Assembly (NCBI GenBank): GCA_020226215.1
Contig: CM035233.1
Coordinates: 7,316,001 to 7,380,000, forward strand
DNA from: Sindora glabra
Lineage: Eukaryota > Streptophyta > Magnoliopsida > Fabales > Fabaceae
DNA: 64,000 nt
Direction of reading: 5' to 3'
Part shown: positions 1-12,139 of the stretch, piece after piece
Position numbering within the stretch: the stretch's first letter is position 1
Layout of the letters: every line of letters begins with the position of its first letter
Notes under the pieces: model-generated
The model's database searches: none
Seen by the model: the letters and a program-made list of their open reading frames with translations, nothing else
Told to the model about the DNA's origin: nothing
Program-made: the position numbers and the translations under genes

Positions 1-784
1 CAACATGATATGTTCTATTTTTGTTATTATTTTTATTTGAAATATGCTTACAATTTAATTTAATTAAATTACTCAAATACAAATTCCTTGTCAACTCACT
101 TATTGTTTCTTTTCTTTTTAATTTGTCTCATTGCGTTTTTTCTTTGTTTCTGTTTTCATGTTCATGACTATTATTTACAACTTAAATATTAATATTAGTT
201 GTGTAAATATAATTTGATATATTTAATTGAATTATAAAATATTATAATAAGTTAAAAGTATAATTAGAAAATATTATTTGAAATATCTAATTATATATTA
301 TTTTTAGTAAAATTTTTAAGAAAATTAACATCAAATTTATTTATTTAAAATTTATCAATATTTTCTTAATATTAATTATTAAATATTATATTTCAATTTA
401 AATATGCACCAATTGAAATTTTATCAACACTTTATAACTTAAAATATTATTTCTATTTCATTGCACTGTTCTTCTTTTTTTTATATTATTTACAATTTAG
501 ATACTGATATCATTGAATTTTAAGAACATAACACAAAATATTCTCTTTATAAAATAAATTAAAAATATAATTTAATTAAGTTATCTAATCATATATTTTA
601 ATTTTAATTCTTATATTATATTTTATAAATTTATTTTTATAAAATATGAAAATATAATTATAAAATAATTATAATACATTAGATTTTAACACTTTTATAA
701 TTTTTTATTATACATATTATTTTTATATAAATAATAAAAAAATAGATATCCGTAAAACGCAAGGGTGGAAACTCTAATTTATGT
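1..784. other. AT-rich spacer, nothing recognised
   Basis: Very AT-rich non-coding DNA with runs of A/T words and no open frame, repeat boundary or structured motif that I can support. Confidence 0.6.
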
Positions 785-1150
785 GAAAGAGTGTTGAAAT
801 TTTGAAAGCAAAATTATATATTGACTATTGACTATCGCCAATAATTTTTACCGGTGGTAAAGATAAATAATATAAATTGATTTGTTTTAGTTTATTGAAG
901 ATATATAATATTCATTAACAATCTATATATGCATTTTTATATAAAATGCATACAAATTTATTTAATATTTTTTCTTGATATCAGGTAAAATACATTGTAT
1001 GGTTGTTCACATTAATTTTCTAAGTATCATTTTCAGGAAAGATAAGAGATATATTAAAATAAAGTGTTTTACTTATCACTGCATTTAATTTTTATTTTTT
1101 TGTGAATCATTTAATTTTTAATTTTCAACCATAAAATTCCTTACTTATTA
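785..1150 (+). repeat. Direct repeat, copy 1
   Basis: This stretch recurs, diverged, at 1525-2115. Shared blocks include the segment containing 'gttcacattaattttctaag' (here near 1003, again near 1963) and the following 'cttatca.tgcatttaa' block. The first part is offset by about 740 bp and the later part by about 950 bp, so the second copy has gained sequence in its middle. No coding capacity is visible. It may be an old segmental duplication or two copies of an unnamed repeat. Confidence 0.6.
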
Positions 1151-1524
1151 TGTTCCCAAGATATATTGGAAGCTTTTGTACAACTTATATAAATTTTATA
1201 AAAAGAAAAATTCACAGCAAAGAAAAATATTAAAATTTGATTCCCTTCACTCTATTTCTATTGGGGATATATCCATACCATTTTTTAAGATAACTATTAA
1301 GATTAGTTTGAAAATAATTATAAGTATGCATTCAATCCAGGTTAACCCTATCTCATAGTTAAGATTTTTCTAATTGGGAATCTAATCAAAAGATTAACGT
1401 ATTGAATTTATGAAGGGTTAAAAATTATGTAACACATTGTTAAAAGAATATATGTGTATTCAAATTATTATTCAAAAAAAAAAATATAAACCAATATATC
1501 ATGGACTCTTAAGTAGATAAATAT

Positions 1525-2115
1525 ATGGGAAATGGTATTGAAATTTTCAAAACATAATTATATATTGATCATCTTCAATAATTTTTATCATTATATAATT
1601 TAGAAATTTGTGTGCAACTTACATATACTAAATGAAAAGAAATACATGCGGTAATAATAAATTATAGCATTTGATTTGTTTTGGGTAATCGTAAGAGTGA
1701 TTAAACTATTAAACATACACATGTAAGGATTAATGATCAAACTCTAGGTATAAGAGAAAACACAACTTTTAAGAATATTGGGTGCCACTTGAACTAAAGG
1801 CTCTCAACTCGTAGCATTTGATTTATTTCGGTCTATTATAGGTATATCATTTTCATTATCAATTTATAAGGATTTTCATATAAAATATATAAAATTTTTG
1901 TTTAATATTCTTTTTCTTGATATATATCAACCGAATAACATGTACAAAAATACATTGTATAGTTGTTCACATTAATTTTCTAAGTATCATTTCAAGAAAG
2001 ATAGGAGTTATATTAAAATAAAACATTTTACTTATCATTGCATTTAACTTTAATATTTTTGTGAATATATTTAATTTTTAATTTTTAACAATAAATTTGC
2101 TTACATATTGTGTGA
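1525..2115 (+). repeat. Direct repeat, copy 2, with internal insertion
   Basis: Second copy of the repeat at 785-1150. It holds about 210 extra bases in the middle. A 13-base identical word, tagcatttgattt, occurs at 1665 and again at 1812, so at least 147 bp of the extra sequence looks like a short insertion or duplication bounded by a direct repeat. The nature of the insert is unknown. Confidence 0.55.
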
Positions 2116-2624
2116 TGAGAAAAATATTGAAATTGATTACATAATGTGTTCTATCAACATATATTGTATTATAGGAAACAAATAATGCTGAATAATCTTT
2201 TCCCTTGTGTTGCACATTCTCTTAGGCAAGCAGATTTTTAATCAATTTTCAACGGTTGTCCATTTTTAAAAATTTTTTTTAGTGTGTTCGGTAGTTTTTG
2301 TTTTAAGAGGGAGACTTTTACTGCAGTTTTGACAAATGTGCAGACATTTTTTTGAGGAAAGTGGTAGAGGCTTTTTTTTTGGTGTAAGATGAAGACTCTA
2401 TTTTGTAAAGTAGCTAGTAAGTTAGATAATAGTTAGAATGTTTACAAATTGTATAAGAAGTGTTTCATAAAATTAATTATTAACTAAATAAAAATGTAAA
2501 ATGATATAAAAGAATATATTAATATAAATAGATATATAAATTAAATTAATTTATATGTATTTAAAGATTAAATTATACTAACATAATCAAGATAATGTTC
2601 AAAAATAGTAATTACCTAAAATTT

Positions 2625-3020
2625 CATTAATTATATTTTATAACCTTATGTAATTTTTATTTAATTATTATTTAAAATATAAATATAATTAGTTAGATTA
2701 TAATTAATTATGTTTTATAACATTATATATTTATTTTTATATATATTTATATATATATAATTTAAAATAAGGATATAATTAATTGAAATTAAATTAATTA
2801 TGATTTATAACATCATTTATTTATTTACTTACTTATTTTTATTTATCTAGGGTATAGGATGAAAACCATTACCTTTAATTAATTATAAGTTATGATATCA
2901 CATATTTATTTATTTACTTACTTATTTTTTGTTTAATTATTTATACTTAAAATTTGTTATTGCATATTTATTTATTTTCTTATTTATTTATTTATTTATT
3001 ATTTAAAATAAGAACATAAT
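2625..3020 (+). repeat. Degenerate short-period A/T repeats
   Basis: Three loosely similar blocks of about 110-130 bp. Each has an 'attaattat.ttttataac' start followed by 'atttatttatttactt'-type runs and 'tttaaaataag'. Low complexity makes the period uncertain. Confidence 0.4.
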
Positions 3021-3916
3021 TATTCATTAAAAGCACGGAGTGTAAATTAATAAAAGAAAAAAAGAATAGATTTGTAAAAATTTTAAAAAACTTCAGCTTC
3101 TAAACTATAAGTTACTTAAGATAACTTATTAAATCAAAACTTATTTTATCCAATAAACTGCTGTGCAAAATACTTCTATATATTAATTTATAACTTATTA
3201 ATTAAATTAATAAATTATAAGTTATCTAATTTATTGCGTGAAATAATGACAAAATAAATGCTAAATCAATGCTTAATAGTTAACACTTTTGCATTTTTTT
3301 TTTTGCAAGTGGAAGAGTTTTAGAAAATGATATAAATATAGTGTATATATTAAATGATAGTTTCCCTTGAGTAGAGTGATTGTGGGTAGTTAAACAGTTA
3401 ATCAAATAATTTTCTGTTATAACTTTTAAAATATTAGTATTTATTATTAAACCCTTTAACTATCTATTAATTAGCGAAGATGCAAGGAATCCTCTCTTAG
3501 CAAAATTATAGTCACTTGGTTTACCGTGTAGAAGAAAAAGAAATTCTTATTAGGTTGTTCTGTATAAATTATATCAATAAAGCAAATAATAAAAAATGCC
3601 TATTATTTATGACAGTAATATGTCCTTTTTTTTTAATTAGGAATGATAGGAAGGAGAGGTTTCGTTAATTCGATCAAATAGGATTTGAATAATATGCTGG
3701 GGCTACCTGTACAGCCCCACATAAATAAAAAATGTTAAAACTCTAAAAATCAGAATTGAAGCTTGTAATGCTTTAATTATATAAAAATCATTACTCTATT
3801 TTATTGTTTCAAGTATATGATATTCATTTGTGCTAATAAAAGTTAGCATAAAAAGGAAATTACCGCCACAATTTTAAAAATATGAATTTAAAAATATGAT
3901 GTTCAAGTCTTAAATT
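3021..3916. other. AT-rich spacer
   Basis: No gene-like sequence. The only GC-rich word is a short inverted repeat at 3699-3718, GGGGCT-acctgtac-AGCCCC (6-bp arms, 8-nt loop), which stands out against its surroundings but has no assignable function. Confidence 0.5.
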
Positions 3917-4978
3917 TGAGGTTAGCAATAAGTCAAGTCAGTTTCTGAGTTACTCACAACTCAATTTGGGTTTTGGTTTAATAAGCCGAACTCGCAAGAT
4001 AAATAAGTAATGCATAAGTTGAATTATTTGATTCATATTTTAAATGAGTTAAGCTTAAGCTGATTAAAGGTTAGTTCAATTGTATCATGAGTTAGCTTAA
4101 TATAAATACATAATATATATTGTAATATATATTATATTTTAAAAACTATTTAACAACATTATAATATAAAATCTAAAATAATATATATTTCCATTACTAA
4201 TATATTACTTCAATAATTTTTTTATAAATATTTCAGATATTTTGTGTAAGAAAATATAAAATATAGATTAGCAATGAATGATAATTTTCTATTTACGGAT
4301 TTATCACAAGAGGAAATCAAAGAGTAAAAATTTAATAATTAATTATACTTTTATAAATCATATAATTAAGTAAATAATTTTTACTTCAAGTTTTATTCTT
4401 ATAAATAATTTATTAATATTTATTTTTTAAATTAAATAATTAAATAAAAATATCTTTTCATTTTTGACTTCTAAATAAGCTTTATAATTTTTTTGTACGT
4501 AAATCATTAGAGTTATGAGCACTAATGAAGGAATTAAAAAATACAGATAAATTCATCTTTTATAATCTACTTGCGGTCATAATATAAATTTATAATATAA
4601 AACAAACTATAATTTATATTTCATTGAATATGCTTTTAATACATAATTAATAGTAATAATAATAAATTTAGCCATTTATATGTTTTATTTTATTTTATTA
4701 AGTTGAATAAGATATTCAATTTTGTAAGAATTTTGAGCTATTAAATTGTAAACAAAATGCTTCATTACTGCAATTGATCTCAGCTAATAAACTAACTACT
4801 GCAATTGATCTAAGCTAATAAACTAAGTCGAGCAGCTTGCAAGCTAAATTGGAATTGAGCTTCTGCTAAAAGAAATGTTTGAATTGAGCTTAGGCCAAGT
4901 TATAAGCTGGACAAATTTAAAGTGAATTGAGTTGGAGTTAAGACTAACTTAATTCAACCTGACTTATTGTTAGCCCTA
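3917..4978. mobile_element. hAT-like non-autonomous element with inverted ends
   Basis: The left end reads gaggttagcaataagtcaag. The reverse complement of the right end reads agggctaacaataagtcagg, so the first 20 or so bases match closely in inverted orientation. Flanks tcttaaat (3908-3915) and acttaaac (4978-4985) match at 6 of 8 positions, the length expected for a hAT target duplication. The interior has no ORF and carries 'gagctt/ttgagtt' words near both ends. Classification rests only on end structure and duplication length, so it is tentative. Confidence 0.45.
4767..4828 (+). repeat. Two-copy 31-bp tandem repeat
   Basis: The word actgcaattgatct followed by agctaataaacta occurs twice with a 31-bp period and one c/a difference. 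It lies inside the hAT-like element near its right end. Confidence 0.75.
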
Positions 4979-5379
4979 CTTAAACTATACAAAACCTTAG
5001 AATCCATACACACGATCCCTTAATTGTTTTATTTAACTAGTTTTAGAGTCTGTACAATGCATGGATTTAATAATATTTCTAATTTCTAATAATTAAATAA
5101 ATCTATATTTATTGGATTTGTATATTTATTAATGAATAAAAGATAAAAAATTTAGTGATACAATTGAAATTTGAAAAAGTATTAATCTTTAGTTTTTTCA
5201 GTACAATTGAAATATGATAGATCTTATGTCCGTAAAAAGAGACTATTTATAGAGGTTTGTATGTCAGTTCTAAAAAAATTATATTTAAAATTTCATTTTT
5301 AAAAAATAAAAAGGGAAATTTGTTCTTTATTTTAGAATTCTTTTATAAAAGATTGTAATTTGATTTACTTGGTTAAATA

Positions 5380-7640
5380 AATTAATAGGTCATGCATTAA
5401 AATTTTGACAAATTCCAAATTGATTATGATAAATTTAATATGAAATATAACACATGAAAATTGATATATTAATAAAATATTAATAAGAAAATCTTATTTT
5501 TTATTTTAATTTTTATTAAAATAGAATATAAAATTAATTAATTCAATTTATACTTTGTACTGTTATGGTTTTAACTTATTTAAAATATTGCATAATAAAA
5601 ATATAATAAAAATATAACATGCAATATCTTTAATATTTAATGCTATTAGCATATGGGATGTAAACAACAGGAGCAGGAGTAGATATGAAAAAAATATGCA
5701 ATGAAATATATATAAAAAAAGAAATAATACATGCACCATAAAATCTTTGTAAAATTTTAATTAAAATATTTTTAATTGGAAACATATGACTTATAAATTG
5801 ATATAAAAAATTCACAAATTTTATTTAAATAAGCTTGATCTTAATTTTTAATTTTTTATTAAAAATAATATAAATAAATAAATAATTATTTTGATTAGTA
5901 TTTTTGCATTTATATTTTAAATTATTAAATATATTTAATATTAAAAATAAAATTATATCAAGTTATATTTGTAATATTTAATGATATTAGAGTTTGAATT
6001 ATACATAAAAAAAGTATACATGTAAAAGACAAACATGTAATGGGGCGTAGATAAGAAAGATAAATAGTATTTGAAATATAAAGCTTCGAAAAAATCTTAA
6101 TTGATATATGTTTAATATAAAATATAGAGATTGAAAGTTCATGCCATATAAATATTGGAAATATATGAATGCATAAATTTATTTTAAATTTTTATATATT
6201 TTTAGAAAAATAGAATATTTAATTAATTATTTAATTATTATTTTTAAATTAACATTTAAATTATGTAGAATAATTTAAAATAAAAATAAAATACATTGTA
6301 TTATATTTACATTGTAAATAACATAAATAGACATGAAAAAGAAATACATGTAGTAAAATATACGAAAAACAGAGGAATAATGTGCACATTAAAAAATCCT
6401 AATAAAATTCTAATTAATTTATATTTAATTTAATTTAAAATATATCACTTTAAAATAATTGATATCAAGAAAATTTAGATAAATTTTAAATTGATATATT
6501 TATTTTAAAATTCAAATAATTTTTATTAAAAAATAGAATATGTAATTAATTCATTTAATCAATACATTTTACAGTAAAATTTTTACTTATTTAAAATATT
6601 TTTATAATAAAAATAAAATTATCACGTAATATTAGTACTATTTAGTGATATTATCATCCTAGTTACAAATAACAAAAGTCGATATGTAAAATAAAAAACA
6701 TGTAATTGGGTAGATAGAAGGAAAAAATTGATTACATGCAAATGTTAATAAAATTTAAATAAACAAATTTGATTGTAATTCTTACATTTTTATAAACAAA
6801 TAGAATATGTTAAAATTTTATATATTAGAATTCTAACATATTTAAAAATACAATTGTCTAAATTGTAAATAATAAAAGTAAATATGAAAAAAGAAAAAAG
6901 TGCAATTGAGCTAACAAAAAGAAATAAATAGTGCATAGCTTTAAGTAATAAGTTTTAAGAATATAATATATATTTAATTAATTCAATTGAATTTAAATTA
7001 TTTAAAATATTTTTATAATGAAAATAAAATATATTATGTTATATGTCTATGCTACTCATTGATATTAGCATTTGAACCGTAAATAATAGAGTAGATTGAA
7101 AAAAATAAAAAATAGAAAAAACATGCAATGAAGTGGATAAAAAAGTCTAAATCCCAAGTAATGTATATTTGGCATGACATATAACACTTGAAAATTGATA
7201 TCATGAAAATATTGACAAAATTAAAATTTTCATTAAAAATATAATAAGAAATTAATTAACTCAATTACTACTTTTTTATATTAAAATTTTAAATTATTTA
7301 AATTATTTGATAATAAAAGTAAACAAATCATGTTACACTCATATTATTTAATGATATTAATATCGAAGCTGTAAATAACATGAGTGCATATAAAGAAAAA
7401 GAAAAACTTGTAATATAATAAATAAGAAGTAGAAAAATATTGTATTAGCTATAAGGTAATAAAAATAAAAAATAACATATATAGTTAATTGCTTCAATTG
7501 AATAAAATTATTTACTTATTTAAAATATTTTGTTATGAAGAAAACATATTATTTTATATCAATATATTCAATAGTATTTGAGTTGTAAATAAAAAAGTAA
7601 AAAACTTGTATGAAATAATAAAAAGAAAATAAATAGTATA
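5380..7640 (+). repeat. Highly diverged tandem array, units about 200-350 bp
   Basis: A recurring module can be followed through this tract: 'gatattag.att(t)ga' or 'tagcat', then 'gtaaataa(c/t)a', a 'gtagatatgaaaaa' block and '(a)catgcaat/catgtaat'. Landmarks fall near 5640, 5980, 6310, 6655, 6845, 7060, 7365 and 7570. Between them lie related 'tttaaattgatatatt.attttaaa' and 'gaatatgtaattaatt' blocks. There is no ORF. It looks like an old satellite-like or serially duplicated repeat. Exact unit boundaries need a dot plot. Confidence 0.55.
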
Positions 7641-8087
7641 CAAAATTTAGGAGTTATTTGGTTTACAGAGAAAATAAGTTCTTATAGGAAGTTGAATTTA
7701 TTAAGAAATAAATTATGTTATAAACTTCTCGAAAAATATTTAAAATTGATCGATTGATAATAAGAGATTAACACTTTTTAAAAAATAATTTTCTACATTT
7801 TGTTTGATTCAACTTTGAATTTTATAGGAAGTACTATTAAAATAATTAATATACTTTTAGAATTGTAATGTAAAAATAAGAAATATCAATATATTTTAAT
7901 TATTTCTAAATATATTTTTTTAATGAAAGTTTATTTCTAATTTCTTATTCCATCATAATTTTTCTAAATTGATAATTTCTTATTTTTAATTTAATATAAA
8001 AAATTAAAATGGGTTTATATAAAAAATTTAAGATGTCTTATATATATATATTCTTTTAAACTAGAGGTATATGTTTTTGTGTTTTCC
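7641..8087. other. AT-rich spacer
   Basis: No coding sequence, structured motif or recognisable repeat apart from general A/T words. Confidence 0.5.
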
Positions 8088-8385
8088 CTTACAAAAATTG
8101 TAAAAAAACACTAACGTAAATCTCTTAATTATTACATTGTTAACTTTTTTTTTCATAAATTCTCAAAAGAAGAAAAATGTATTTTTTAATTTTTTTATCA
8201 ATAATAGTAGAAGAGGTTAAATTAAAAAATGCACAAAATAAAAAATTGTAAAAAACACTAATGTAAATTATTTAATTTTTATATTATGGACTTTTTTATA
8301 TATTTTCAAAACAAGTAAAATGTACACTTTTTTTTTTAATTTTTTACTAGTAATAGTAGAAGATGTTAAATTACAAGATATAATT
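8088..8385 (+). repeat. Tandem dimer, period 148 bp
   Basis: The block starting at attgtaaaaa(a)acacta (8097) recurs at 8245 with the same order of downstream words, including 'atagtagaag' and 'tgttaaatta'. Two copies, fairly diverged, non-coding. Confidence 0.65.
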
Positions 8386-9203
8386 TTGGAATCTGACCTA
8401 AAATGTAAAAGAAGATAGAGCTTTCAAACAATTTTATATACTACTTGAATCGAAGATTCTAAACAACTTCATTTTAATTTTTAAAAGAGGAAGACGTAAT
8501 TTTTTATTTTAAAACTCACAATTTCTAAAACTAAATTTCTTCAAAATTCACATTATTAGAAAAATTAATGCAGGTAACACCCGTCGGATGTAGCTTTGGG
8601 AATATTTTCACTCCTCACGTGACATTGATGATCCTTTCTCTATTTGTATTTTGACAAATAAAATATTTTAATACCATATAGAAATTTAAGGTAAAATTTT
8701 TAGTGTAACATTAATATTAAAATTTTTAATACTATTTTAATACAAATATTATCAAGTATATTATTTTTCTAATTCAGTTATACGATATGATAGGAAATCA
8801 ATTATTTTTTTGAAAAAAATTAAATTATTGAGTTGTGAAAGATAATATACTTAATAATATTTATACAAAACTAACATTGAGTTTTCAATATCAATGAAAC
8901 ATAATAAATTTCTTTTTTTTTTAAATTTCAGATGTCATTGTCTTACTTGTCGAAAGACAAATGAATATTATGACATAATTAAAAATATTTCTCTTTACCA
9001 ATTTAGATGTAATTGTAAAAAAAATTTCAATTATATATAAAAATATATAATTATGGAAAAATTCCTTCTTTGCTCAGTACTGATATTTTATGACTGATTA
9101 GATATGTGGATTAATTATATGTCTTCGCATAAAAGATTTCGTCAAGAATAGAACTTAGCAGTTTGTTTGCGTAGGATTATTTATTCGGAAAGTTAAAAAA
9201 AAA
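8386..9203. other. Spacer
   Basis: Mostly A/T-rich. A slightly GC-richer island near 8570-8640 (containing acccgtcgg and cacgtgac) has no frame or repeat partner that I can find. Confidence 0.5.
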
Positions 9204-9556
9204 GGAAAAAATATACAAAACCCCCCCTTAAAGTATGATTTTTTGTCAAATAACCCTCGTAAACTTTCAAACCTTTTAAATAACTCCTTAAGTTTTAGAA
9301 AAAATGAAAAATGTTTAGAACCATTGTTATTATGTTTCATTTATTGGTAGTTAGAACTGCTGCAATTTTTTAAATTATTGATAATTTTAAATTGTTATTA
9401 AATGAATGGTAGCAATTTAAAAATGCCACTCAATAATAATAATATTGTTGCTAAATTATTTTATCAATTTTCTTGCTTTTTCATTGTTTTTCCAAACTGC
9501 AGGGGAGATTATTTGATAGTATCCTTTAAGGGGATCATGCGTACTTTTTTCAAAAA
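9204..9556. mobile_element. MITE-like foldback element, about 350 bp
   Basis: The left portion (ccccttaaagtatga near 9226, then gtcaaataaccct and aaactttcaaa) pairs with the reverse complement of the right portion (ccccttaaaggata, then atcaaataatct and gcagtttggaaa). Outside the C-run the pairing continues weakly (gaaaaaatatac against gaaaaaagtacg). Arms are about 70 bp with a 200-bp AT-rich middle and no ORF. No convincing target duplication was found, so superfamily is open; a Mutator-type foldback is one possibility. It lies directly upstream of the RING-finger relic. Confidence 0.5.
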
Positions 9557-9682
9557 AAAAAAATCCTTTTACGATGCCTTTCAAAAGAGCAGTGTGCTTA
9601 TCTAAACTGGTCACTATAATCAATCTTCTCCTCCTGTCTTCTTTTACTTTCTTCTCCCTTTGATTAATCTCAGAATCCGTCT

Positions 9683-10116
9683 ATGGATCTGTGTGCTCGT
9701 CTTGGAGTCCAAATCACAACAGCCGACCAAATTCAAGATCACCAAAACCCACTTCCTTCGGATTTCTTTGCCATTAACTTGTCGTATATCAAAGTAGTTA
9801 AGATCACTTACTCCACACAATTTAATCAGTATGTATCCATAGCCTCTTCCGACACCTGCTTCGAGTTCAAATATCTCAGATAATTACTGCGGACGCGTCG
9901 TTCACAAAGAGCTGTCTGACGCAATCCCCCTTCCCTAAGATGTTGGACACCATCAATATGGTTCTAATAGCAACCATCTTTAACGCATTGGAGATAGTTG
10001 AAGCTCAAGAATATGCTTCGGAAAATTGTTGTATTTGTTTGAAGGAATTGTTTGATGAACCTTCCTCGTGTATGAAGGTTGTTTGGAGTCTCCGGTCTAA
10101 TTTTATCACAGTATAG
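9683..10116 (+). pseudogene. RING-finger protein gene fragment, frameshifted and truncated
   Basis: Codon-like, less AT-rich DNA than its surroundings. Frame one opens with MDLCARLGVQ and runs 66 codons to TAA at 9881. A second frame then carries coding-like residues (KELSDAIPLP, then a stop). A third carries the last part, ending in EYASENCCICLKELFDEP at about 10006-10062. That end has the C-x2-C start of a RING zinc finger, with an acidic, proline-containing stretch after it. The remaining zinc ligands are missing: after MKVV the frame runs into unrelated residues and a stop at 10116. The intact relative would be a RING-type E3 ubiquitin ligase. That is inferred from the partial RING only. 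At least two frameshifts and loss of most of the RING make this a pseudogene. Confidence 0.6.
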
Positions 10117-10368
10117 TTATCTAGCTTTTGGGAAAGATTGTTTGTTTAAATTGTGTTTAACACAAGTAATAAAAAAAATTCAATGTTATTTTTCATTCAT
10201 TCTTTTTTTCCTCGCAGCATCTTACATTTAAATTTATGATATTGTTAATAAGTAAAGTTACTAAAACAGGCTAAACAAGTCTTATAGTAGATCAATGCAC
10301 TAAAATAATGTACTACTAAAATGAAGGGTACTGGTGATAGATGCAAAAATTTTGATTTGTGATGTTAA

Positions 10369-10403
<35 letters not shown>

Positions 10404-12139
10404 CTTCTCTTAGAGTTTTGCTTGAGATTCTTAGAGACAAACTCTTGATCTTTGAAGAGAAAGGTAAAAAAATATTATTTTCTTAGTGGTTTCATTTCTT
10501 TCATAATTCTTTCACAAAGATTTTCTCTAATTTCATGTTGTTATTTTGGATAGGTAGTATTGTGGAGAGTTCTATCTCCAAAAAAGTTAAATATTTTTAT
10601 CATTGAATCATTTTTTTTCAAATTTCAAAGGAAGTAAATTAAAATTAAGAACATAAATTTCAATGCATTAAAGGCAACTTAGTGATAAAAATACTTAATC
10701 TCTTAAGAGGTGGAACTCCTCATCACTCTACTCTTTTGGACAATGAAACCTGAATCCATATGTGCACAAAGCAAGCAAGCAAAACTTTAAAACGTAAGTG
10801 AAAATCTACCTATTTTGTCTTAGGTTTTCTTTGAGAAAGTCTTTTATATATGATAATGCATGTATTTTGCTTGATGATGTGTTGAAGTTATGAACTTTTC
10901 GTGTTGAATTTATTTTCCTAAACTTGGAAAAATGTTTTCTAGAAGAAGGTTTGATTTTTGAAGTCATTCTATGTTTTTAAAAGAAATCCTATGATTTTAA
11001 AAGATAAATCTTTGAAAAGGTTTCTTAAAAAAAAGTATTTTGAAAAAAGTTTGATGTTTTAAATATCCTATGATTTTGAAAGTTACTTTCATGTTTTGAA
11101 AAAGATGAAGTTTTGAAAAGGTTTTCTTGAAAAGGAAAGCAAACAAAATGCATTTTTCTAAAGAATTTACAAAGAAAGTAAAAAAAAAATGAAATCTTTG
11201 ATAATGACTTGAAAATTTCCATTTTTAAATTTTGGATGGTTATCTTATAAAACATGATTTTATGCAAAAGTGGATGCAAAAATTTTATTGGAAAAATTGC
11301 ATAGTGCTCATTGATGCTACCATGGAATCTAAGGCAATTTTTTTATTTTGTAATAAAAACAAGTGTTCATGTTTTTAAATCCTATAAAAGGATATTAAAT
11401 GATGGTTACATCAAAATTTTTAAGCAAAATTGGTTTTGAAAATCCTCCAAGAAGCTCTTAGGTTTTCTAGTGTTTATTAGGAGAAAACTTGATTTTTGTA
11501 AGAAAAACTTATTATACTTTGTTCTAAATTCTTTTAGGGATATCATTAAACATCTATACCAAAGTTTTTGAAGCAAAAATGGAGGAATTAAATGGGAAAT
11601 AAATTAGATTTATTAAATTATAAAGTACTTTAATTGCAAAATATAAGTTGAAATTTGGACTTATTGGTTCTATTATATATATAACTTATTTAAGTATAAA
11701 TCTTATGAACTTTAAGTTTTAAACCATCAAATATTTTAATAGAATTTAAGCCATCATACTTTTATATTTTAAAGCCCAATTTGGTTCTTATAAAGTATAT
11801 TTCCCATATGACAAATTACTTTAAAAATTTTCATTTATTTTTATTTTGAAAATGTTAAACTTTTCTTCCAAGAAATTATCTTGTTGGTTATAATTAAATA
11901 TTTATTTTTTCAAAAAAAAGATGACTAAATCCAATAGTCAATATTGAATAATTATTGTAAAACTTTGATTGTTAAAGAGAGGAAAATTCAAAATGAGAGA
12001 GAATTTAAAATTTAAAATTATCCAACATTTTCTAAAATTAATAAAAAATAATATATGAAGTTGAGACACCCTTTTTATAACTGGAAGAAGAGTTTCAAAT
12101 AGTACACAAGCAATATAAGCCAATTGGACCGAAATTCTA
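10117..12139. other. Non-coding spacer with a TA microsatellite
   Basis: A TA microsatellite lies at 10374-10402. Beyond it, 10.4-12.1 kb is T-rich with many 'ttttgaaa(a)gg' and 'cctatgatttt' words, repeated irregularly around 10.9-11.2 kb. I find no coding frame above background. It resembles degraded LTR-retroelement leader sequence, but I cannot assign it. Confidence 0.45.

Noticed and set aside
1176..1358. Short open frames in AT-rich spacer (also 5630-5815, 9155-9605, 11025-11279, 11938-12123, 19365-19589, 22532-22729, 26857-27051, 29487-29711, 35068-35250)
   Set aside because: Lengths of 60-85 codons, Lys/Phe/Ile/Asn-rich composition, many with non-ATG starts, no motif. They are expected by chance on both strands of such DNA.
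2281..3300. Possible MITE with 'agtgtgttcggtag' at one end and 'cttctaaactataagtta' near the other
   Set aside because: The ends do not pair convincingly and no target duplication was found.
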